This document shows, one piece after another, positions 7,058-7,213 of a stretch of 7,213 nt of DNA. The stretch lies in the NCBI GenBank assembly GCA_018623785.1, contig JAAZVD010000077.1:1-7213 (forward strand), written 5' to 3'. Position numbers and translations under genes: made by a program. The first letter of the stretch is position 1. The number at the start of each line of letters is the position of its first letter. Under the pieces are notes generated by a model. It had not been told where the DNA came from. It did no database searches and was given only the letters and a program-made list of their open reading frames with translations. The DNA is from Bacteroidota bacterium. Its GTDB lineage: Bacteria > Bacteroidota > Rhodothermia > Rhodothermales > UBA10348.

Positions 7058-7213
7058 CTAAGGGGTGCCACTCTGTTGACCAATGAAGGTCATGGCCTGT
7101 CGGTATTCCGGATTCGAGGGAAACTGCTCAATCAGTCGCTCCACGATCGGACGAGCCTCGGCCGTGCGACCGGTATTGATCAGAATCGATGCCAGATTGG
7201 CCTGCGCCTGCTC
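7058..7213 (-). CDS. C-terminal end of a probable TPR-repeat protein, 5' part outside the window
   Basis: The frame is open from the window edge at 7213 to TAG at 7058-7060 and encodes 51 residues, starting EQAQANLASILINTGRTAEA and ending FIGQQSGTP. The pattern of small and hydrophobic positions (A-x2-L-A-x2-L-x2-G-x3-E-A, then LIEQFPSNPEYR) is that of one TPR helical hairpin followed by the start of another, here at the protein's end. Only the tail is visible, so the function and full length are unknown. It shares strand and direction with pyk, but 385 bases and a terminator-like hairpin separate them, so co-transcription is doubtful. Confidence 0.8.
   Translation of the reverse strand, partial: EQAQANLASILINTGRTAEARPIVERLIEQFPSNPEYRQAMTFIGQQSGTP

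Noticed and set aside
6871..7083. 70-codon minus-strand frame across the pyk upstream gap
   Set aside because: It overlaps the TPR gene end in another frame, runs through the heptamer array, and shows no domain, coding pattern or ribosome binding site.

Overview
The window holds four genes, all on the minus strand and all read from high to low coordinates. In transcription order they are: the last 51 codons of a TPR-type protein (7213-7058), a complete pyruvate kinase (6672-5254), a complete large TPR lipoprotein resembling the gliding/type IX secretion protein SprE/PorW (5035-1706), and the first 499 codons of the membrane AAA protease FtsH (1497-1, cut by the window edge). The plus strand carries no convincing gene. 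Long open frames there lie antisense to the real genes and look like by-products of GC-biased codon use.

The organism is probably a member of Bacteroidota in the broad sense, most likely the Rhodothermia/Balneolia side (Rhodothermota). The reasons are the SprE/PorW-like lipoprotein, which belongs to a Bacteroidota-type pathway, the FtsH wording (for example the [19 protein letters not shown] stretch), moderately high GC, and the lack of clear Shine-Dalgarno sequences before all three visible starts. This placement is inferred from family resemblance, not from a search.

The genes are co-directional but not tightly packed. The gaps are 385, 218 and 207-208 bases, so each gene may have its own promoter. 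The TPR-end/pyk gap (6673-7057) has the most structure: four tandem heptamers, an inverted copy of their core, a 15-base palindrome, and a 13-bp stem-loop followed by a T-rich stretch. The stem pairs fully only on the minus strand. The gap before ftsH (1498-1705) holds three small stem-loops, the nearest ending about 13 bases before the start codon. The gap before the SprE-like gene shows only a weak GC-rich hairpin.

Functionally this is a housekeeping neighbourhood: glycolysis (pyk), membrane protein quality control (ftsH), and a cell-envelope TPR lipoprotein. No mobile element, CRISPR array, tRNA or rRNA was seen. I see no new multi-gene system. The points worth a second look are the SprE-like protein with its 36-bp in-frame minisatellite and SPOR-like tail, and the structured pyk upstream region.
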